This document shows positions 56,992 through 64,000 of a stretch of 64,000 nucleotides of DNA, piece after piece. The stretch is from Membranipora membranacea (taxonomy: Eukaryota > Bryozoa > Gymnolaemata > Cheilostomatida > Membraniporidae). Within the stretch, counting starts at the first letter, position 1. Every line of letters begins with the position of its first letter. The translations under genes were made by a program, and so were the position numbers. Where the stretch lies: assembly GCA_914767715.1 (NCBI GenBank), contig OU612071.1, forward strand, positions 18,596,948 through 18,660,947, given 5' to 3'. The notes under the pieces were generated by a model. It saw only the letters and a list, made by a program, of their open reading frames with translations, searched no databases and was not told where the DNA came from.

Positions 56992-59395
56992 CTTGAATCA
57001 TCAAATTTCTTTCTTTTTTTATAAATGAAGTGTGGCTAGTTTGATATACTATTCCACCACATGCATATTTCACCTTAGTTGCTATCTTGTGAGATCTTAT
57101 GGTAAAATAATTGAAAATTAGGTTAATTGAATGTCTACACTTAAATGAATTGACATCAATTAGTGACAAAAAAGAACCATAACCCTGTTGTGGCTGGTGT
57201 TGATCGACCCGCCAAACCAATTAGTTCTTTAGTGTTTGCAGAAATTCAGTTGACATCCTTTGTAAGTGCTATAATTACTCGCTTTTTATTATTTCAAAAA
57301 TCAATTATGTGAGTCGCAGACTTGTTTTCTGTTCCAAATCTGGCAAGAACATGACCAGAAAACATGTAGGCAAGAAGCTATTATTTGCTTTGGTGTATTT
57401 TTTTCTGGATCCCTTCAATGTATTCTATCTAATAAGAAGCACTACACATTCTGACCACCTGTGCCATTCCTTGGCTCTTGGTTATTCCTCTTTGTCCAAA
57501 TATTATTATTGGATATCCTCTCAGTTCATGCTGGAGGACAACTCCAATCCTTTTCTCTACATAACTTTTTCCATATGAGTTTATTTATTGGTTTAGAATT
57601 TAGACTTTGAGAAGACAAAATGCAAAATGACAAACCTTTCAGTGTGAGCTTTAGGTTGAGAAAGTTAGATCAGGTCACTCCTAGATATCAACTGACATCT
57701 ACTTGTGCTGCTCTCCCCTTTTATACTGAATACTCAGACCGTTATTTCGACTTTAATGTTAATGCTGTTTTCAAATGCCCCGCTGTTCTTAAGCGGTCAT
57801 GTCCCAATCCCTATAGGTTTTGATGCTTATCTGTGCCTTTGAAGTATGCAGCTGGCGTTATTTCTGTCTTGACTGACCCTGACTTGACCGTATCAGTCTA
57901 ATTCTTTCCCTCTGTACCCAAAGAGGAAACCTTAGCGGTCGGACACCTGACTATTTGGGGCCACTTGATTGGTTAGAAAACACACTAGTGTGAAGCCTTG
58001 TGAGGTCCTGCCCTGCATTGCCTATCTCCAACTGTCTCTGTTGATCACAGTTCTATAATATTTGTGGTTGTTTTGTCTAGGGTCACAGCTGTTTCGTAAC
58101 AGATGGTACTATGCATTAAAAAAGGATCCTGGTCATGGCATTTCTTATTGTGTGTATATGGCTCCGAACAAACTAAAAGGTTTTAAAAAAGCAAAGATTA
58201 AAACCCTTATAATAGGTTGAGGCCTTGCATAGGCATTCAAAAAGTGGTAGTGAAACAAACAACAAATTACATATTTCAAAATAGAATGTAGCATTGAAAA
58301 TAATTAGAGGTTGAATCAGAATTATAAATTGAAAATAACATACCTCTGGTATATCATGGGTGTAACTTTCTAAAAAGGCCAGGGGGGGCAGCTCTGAAGC
58401 GCCTCAGCCGAGGGAGCGAAGCGACCGAGAACCCCAGCTGGGGGGTTTTGGGGGACATTATTAATTACAGGGAATATTATGTACTGGATAGGTATTATTC
58501 AAATGTCAAACTATAACAATTCAAACACTAACATCAATTTGAACACTAACATCAATTTGAATCATGTAAGCAATGAGGAGATGCGAACTTATCTACATTA
58601 TTTGAGTTCTACAGTTGTAACTACTGTAACATAAGTGAGCTGAGGCTACGCTATCCACACTTACTTATAGTAGGGTATAATGACTTATAGTGGGGGGCGT
58701 AACCATTTGCAACCTGGGGGAAATTTCGTTTAATAGTGGCAATTCTGAAAATTTCTGCTGAGTAACAATAATGATGCAAACCTTTTAATTGGTTCCATGA
58801 GAAGGACTTTATGGCTGCTTTCCGACATTGACTTCAACAATGCAAGCATCGGCATTACTAATAAATAAATGAAGTGTTTCAAAAAGAGGATGCAAATGTA
58901 AGGCGACAAGTTAAGGGTTTGGTAGCTTATTGTATTGGGAGTTGGCTTTGAGTAACCTCCGGCATGTCATGATATCTAGGATAATCATGTTTCTCAATTA
59001 CGGAGGACAGTTTCAAAAAGAAAATAGTAATAAATTGATGCAACAAATTGACCAGTTTTGGGAGTGAACTGCTGAATAATGTTGCCCATATGGCGCTATG
59101 TTTAATGTTTTCTGGAGGAGTTTTGTGGTAATTTAAAGGAAAAGTGCATATGACCCTTATATATAATGAGGTGGATTCACCCAAACTGGCATAAACTTGG
59201 AGCCCGGCCGCCAACGCTTTTTTAGAGGTCTCAGAAAGGGTATTTTCAGGAGACATGGACTAGTGCTGAAGGCTCTCAAAACAAATTTCTTATTCATACA
59301 ATTTACAGTGTGATTCAGTAAATCAACCTTTAATTTTATTGCATACGATTAGTATCGTGGAGGATTAACAGAGGTAAGAGAAAGTAAGATTCTAT

Positions 59396-60722
59396 TTATA
59401 AAATGGCTTTTCTGTCCGCCCGTCCAGACTTTGCCTCTACATAGGCCTTGATGATTGCTTGTATATCCAAGCTACTTGTCGACTCCTTATAGATATGCAG
59501 AGTCATGAGATGGTTTAGCCTCTCTTCTGTCATGGTGGATCTCGAATAAGTTTTCACTCTTCTCAGCGTTGAGAAAGATCGTTCTGAGATGGTATTAGTG
59601 GCGGGCACAACCATCAACGGTCGAAGTAGTACAGCCACCTCTGACAAAAGACGCCTACCGCTGGCATTTTCAGGTGCTTTGAGCCATGTTATCCGATCAG
59701 AGACATTCCAGGGCACATGCTCTTCATCATGCTAAGCTGAGTGATGAGGAAGTGAAGCTTGATGTCGTCGTTATATTTCCTCATCACCTCACTTGTAATC
59801 AGGGAAAGATACTCCACACCCCGGCTAGCTTTCAAAAGTATCTCCTGGAAAGCTATGTATACTTGCAGCCCCGGCTGATCGAATCGCTCCTGAATAGCTG
59901 ATATGGTGGAGTCCAAGACCTGGTAGAACTTCTGTCTGTACATTGCCTTTGGGGAATCTTGGTGGAAGGGTTCGGCATCTCCTTGCTCGAATCTCTCGGG
60001 CCTTCTCCTCTTCCTTGGAAGAACGGGTTCAGATAACTCTACAAATCAAACACAAGCGCATTAGTTATTGTTTCAATGTAAGTAGATATTCGGGAGAATT
60101 AATACGGGTTCAAACTTACCACCTTGCTGTTGCTATGGATCTCACATACCTAGCTCACACTATCTCTCTGTAGCAGCTGTGTAAAGCTCATTAAAACCAT
60201 CATCATTTCTGATTCCTTCTAGAACAGCCTGGATTTTTCCTCGCCATCTCCTGACCATCACTGGCAGTAAGTTTAGTAGCCTGCAGCGCCTTGGCTAGAT
60301 TGTCAGTTATTCGGAATATGTGTTCCCCAATCATCAAGGCTGAGAACAGAACAGTATTATGATAGAATTAGGAGGGAGGATGCAATAAGCAGAGTGTATA
60401 TCCATTCAATTATTTTTCAAATTTTGATTATGTATGCAATGCTTTACTCCTTGCCTGAGACATAGTCCTGAAGGAAATCGGGCCGCTGATTTGTTATAAT
60501 TGAGCTGACAGCATTTGCATATCACATATTATTCATAACGCACCAAAATCTGTGTCTTACTCATCAGATAGTCGAACTTCCCCATCATTCTCTGAACACC
60601 TATGATGCGCTCCTTCATGTCAGAGTCAGACACTCCACTATCCAATGTTTTCTCCCATAGTATGAGTAACTCCTCGTAATTCATGAGGACCGATTTCATG
60701 CAGTCTGCTCTCACTGTCCACC
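59396..60722 (-). pseudogene. Broken hAT transposase (DUF4371 / ZMYM1-like type)
   Basis: Minus-strand pieces occur in the correct order: WTVRADCMKSVLMNYEELL (from 60722), MIGEHIFRITDNLAKALQ (about 60345), LPRKRRRPERFEQGD (about 60030), YRQKFYQVLDSTISAIQERF (about 59940), and the C-terminal dimerisation block VVPATNTISERSFSTLRR + MTEERLNHLMTLHIYKE (59625-59480). An in-frame TAG at 60162-60160 and a frame change near 59700 break it. Splice-like sites between the pieces suggest the original had introns. A possible earlier exon lies at 60977-60857. The N-terminal zinc finger and catalytic parts are not found. Confidence 0.75.
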
Positions 60723-61404
60723 TATCAAGAAAATTTATTATTATTAGTAATGAAATCTAGCCTACTTAAGTCACATACTCATCTAGCGATAACCCATGCG
60801 CTGTCCTATAAACCTCAAAATTATAGTCATTAAAGTAAAAATTAGAGTTTGTAACCTCAAGTAAATGTCGGATATCAATGTTTTATCGTTAGAATTGCTT
60901 GTACTGAGCTGACGAGGCAGTGAAGATACTCGTGTCTTCTGAGTTCGTCGCTCAGCCTTCAGTATCTGGATAACCATAATATTTTGTCATGTGCAGATCT
61001 ACCTATAAAACCAATAAGTTATTTCCTGTGTGGAGGCAGAAGATCAGTTGGCATCCTTCGTGCTCAAATTTCTGGTTTTTGATTACTATTGCAGCAGCTG
61101 CATGATACATTTTCTGAAAGCAATAATGTGAATCGCAGGCCTGTTTTCTTACATAAGTGACCAGCACTAAACGGGATAAAAAATCCTAGGCAAGAAGCCA
61201 TGTATGCTTAGGTGTTTTTTTGTTGACTCATACAATGGATTCGTCATTCATAAGAAGTACACCTTCCACCACATACTCTAACCATCTGTGTCTGTCCAGT
61301 TCTTGATTATTTCTCGGGCATGCTAGCAGTGTGAGAAACGGACTGGGCTGTGTACACAACAAGGTGTAGTTAGTTTGCTCCGAGTCTACTCTGATGAGCG
61401 AGTG

Positions 61405-61460
61405 GGCTTTTCTATTTAGTTTTGGGTTCTATTTAGTTTTGGGTTCTATTTAGTTTAGCA
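61405..61460 (+). repeat. 17-bp tandem triplication
   Basis: TCTATTTAGTTTTGGGT occurs in three successive, nearly identical copies. Confidence 0.8.
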
Positions 61461-64000
61461 CTGAAAGCCTTTGCTTGAATTATGCAATCATTATATAACC
61501 CACAGAAGGGTCTCAAAGATACACTGATAAACGATACACTGATCTACGATAGGCTGATACACAATACACTGTTCCGATAAATTCTGATGGTCATCAATGA
61601 GCAATATCAATTAATCTCCTGACAAAATGTAATACACACACTGTTTATCTACTCCACATGAACTTAATGCGCTAGACGGCGTCACAAGTTTTAACTTAAA
61701 TTTAATTCAAGGTTATTATAATACACAGTCTATTTAAATTATCACAAGTTATATATATTGCAGCTTTTGATATCTGTTGATGATCTAGTACATGAAAGTG
61801 CCAACAAGGCCATCCACAAGTGCGTGAGGTTTTGGATAGCTCTTGAATACACAATTGTGACTACTAAAGAGTGAAGTGGCAGTGATTACCAATTATTTGT
61901 GTCAACCAGACAGGCATAAAATTAATTTGTTTAGCATAAGATTATTTTTTTAATTACCCTGACAATTTAATTCAATGGAGACAAAATACATGTATAAAAT
62001 ATTTATATAAGGTAAAAATATTAAAAGGGGTCCTAGATAATCTGACCTGACCGTCTCTGCACTCGTATCCTTATTTTTTTTGTATCCTTTGTTATATAGA
62101 ATGTCAGATGAGTGCTGATTTAAGCACTGATAGCACAGAAAAGCTGATATTACTCAGAATTACACAACAATACTAGTTATATTATATTATACAAAATCAA
62201 TTATTTCACTTGACAATCTAAAACACTGCTGAATAGGACAACGGTCCTGATGCTCTCCTGTCTTTATGCTAACTGCCGTCTCTACGTATTGTTGTGCCAC
62301 TGATGTACATGTGACACAGTCTTTTGGTAGGTGGTTTCACTTTGATGATATAGTGTTGTACACTCAGGTGCAGCTGGTGCAAGTATTACTGAGGTTGATG
62401 GTAACTTGCAGTTGTATTCTCTTTCTTCTTTTACTCGGAGTAATGGTGGAAGTCTTGTGCTGTACTGGATTCGATATTATTTCAATTCTTGTTCATCGCT
62501 CTGGCGTTCAGGTCATCATATACATAGCAGAAGGTAGGGATGTAATACTAAGCTGATGCTAAAATAGAAATCTCCGCAAACCAGGGTTAATTTACAGTTG
62601 TAATAAAACACCATTAAGTGTTGTTTTTATCTAAATAAAATCCTATCTACTGATATGCTGTTAATAATTCTGTGTACTTTTAAACTCAACGTTAGTTTCA
62701 CAATAAATCCCAACACCTTAAAATTTAACTATAATGTAAAATCATCAATATTTATAAGATTATGGATTTAGATATGGATATGGATTTATGGACTTATGGA
62801 CTTATGGATTATAAATTGTACCATCACCTCGTGTTCAAAATGAGGTTTGAAGGAAGATGATGTTGTGTGTCAAATTAATGATCCAAGGCTTAAAGAGTAC
62901 TGACTCTGTCATCTCATTTTTGCCACGTTCAAACACGTCAGCAACTTTCACCACCCTAGCTTCTTTTCCATGGATCAAGCATAGTTATTTGTATGTAGTT
63001 GGAAGCGTTGGTTTAGATCTCTCGAAAAATTCTAGTAATACTAAGATCAGTGTATATGATTTTATCATGGTAGCGACTACTCTCAGAGATGGTGATGAAA
63101 ACATTTTCTCTGGTTGAGCTATCACCGCAGAAAGTTGTTATTGTTTTTTTTTGCCATTCCTCCAGTACAGTATTTCTGTCTGGTATTCATCCTGTTTGAT
63201 AACGAATCTCAAGAAATATATCAAGGTGTATGCTTTAAAAAATTGTCACCCTGACAGCAGTTATCTGCTCAGTTCAAAATGGAGGACAACCCCCAACAGT
63301 AGATATGCAAAATATAATTCTTTTAATGAAGCCACTAATCATTATAGGTTAGGTTCTCAATAATTGTGCATAATTGTAGCTAGAGTTTTTTTAAAAATTT
63401 GGGCCACCGTCCTATCCTAATTTCCTTGGTGGCCCTTGTTCTTTGAACTGCTTTTTTTCCACATGTGTTTCCTCTCTTTTTCTGAATTTTCAACCTTTCA
63501 AGGCTCTTCTTTCATATCAGTTTGACATTGTTGAAGCAACAATTATTGGTCTCTAAGAGTACTTGTCATCTCACACATGTGATATCCGTTAGATAAGCAG
63601 TGAGAGCCAAATGGTTCTTTGTGTCAACCTGATATGTGATAGGTGATGGCTGTTACACCTCCCCTATTTGGATATTTTCTCCGTTCTTCAGATTGTTGTT
63701 GTCTCATATTGTTTGTATGTATTCTATCTGTATATGTGTCAATAAATTTTTTCGTTGCTGCAGTTCCTACTGATGAGTCCATTTTTATGTGGGCAGTCCC
63801 TAGATATGAAAAAGACATGAAAACACGACTGGTTAAACCTATGGTTTTGGGGAGGGCTGTGGTGACGAGAGTTCAAATTCCTCTGGAAAGCTGACACAGA
63901 GTTTACTGCACCAGCGAACTCCGTTTTGACAACTGTCGCTGCCTGAAAGAGCTCGCCTGGCGATCTTCAAGCCAGCGGCAACACTGCTTCCTGGATCCTA
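61461..64000. other. Stretch without a supported gene
   Basis: AT-rich. It contains the fourth copy of the dispersed repeat (63150-63500) and a short GGACTTATGGACTTATGGAT run near 62790. Open frames of 60-96 codons lack splice context and known motifs. Confidence 0.5.

Larger units (their letters stand above)
56100..63620 (+). repeat. Four-copy dispersed repeat
   Basis: Copies near 56100-56720, 57240-57560, 61035-61330 and 63150-63500, all in the same orientation. Shared blocks include AAATGGAGGACAACTCC-type, GGCAAGAAGC, ATAAGAAG.AC and ACTCTAACCA.CTGTGTC. This suggests an old transposable element family. Between the copies lie other unassigned sequences and the hAT remnant. Confidence 0.6.

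Overview
This is animal (metazoan) nuclear DNA, AT-rich, with long spliced genes. Most exons are bounded by clean GT/AG sites separated by introns of about 0.3-2 kb. The window is full of foldback elements, TIR elements, tRNA-derived sequences, one LTR retroelement and simple repeats. WSC-sulfotransferase and C-type lectin families plus hAT-like and gag-pro elements fit a marine invertebrate, but I cannot place the phylum from sequence alone.

Layout. (1) 298-14459, + strand: 3' part of a type II membrane, WSC-domain carbohydrate sulfotransferase in 14 visible exons whose phases all agree. The first exon lies left of the window. (2) 14460-16406: gap between two converging genes. (3) 26381-16407, - strand: a 12-exon gene for a secreted 487-residue protein I cannot assign. 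It has a signal peptide, a dibasic RRRKR site and a basic Cys module. (4) 26.4-31.4 kb: repeats only, namely nested inverted repeats, a tRNA-derived SINE and a 258-bp CGCCA pentamer array. (5) 36700-31403, - strand: a secreted lectin with two tandem C-type lectin domains in seven exons. (6) 36.8-44.1 kb: four diverged tandem units that begin with poly-C. One carries a hAT-like MITE in its poly-C tract and another a tiny 80-bp hairpin element with an 8-bp target duplication. (7) 45662-48920, - strand: a young LTR element coding only gag and protease. (8) 49-64 kb: a TIR element with a tRNA-like core, a broken hAT transposase and a four-copy dispersed repeat, with no host gene I can support.

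The sulfotransferase (Golgi glycan modification) and the two secreted proteins would all act in the secretory pathway or outside the cell, but nothing in the sequence shows that they work together. The gene models were built by hand from splice signals and phase continuity. No database search was possible.
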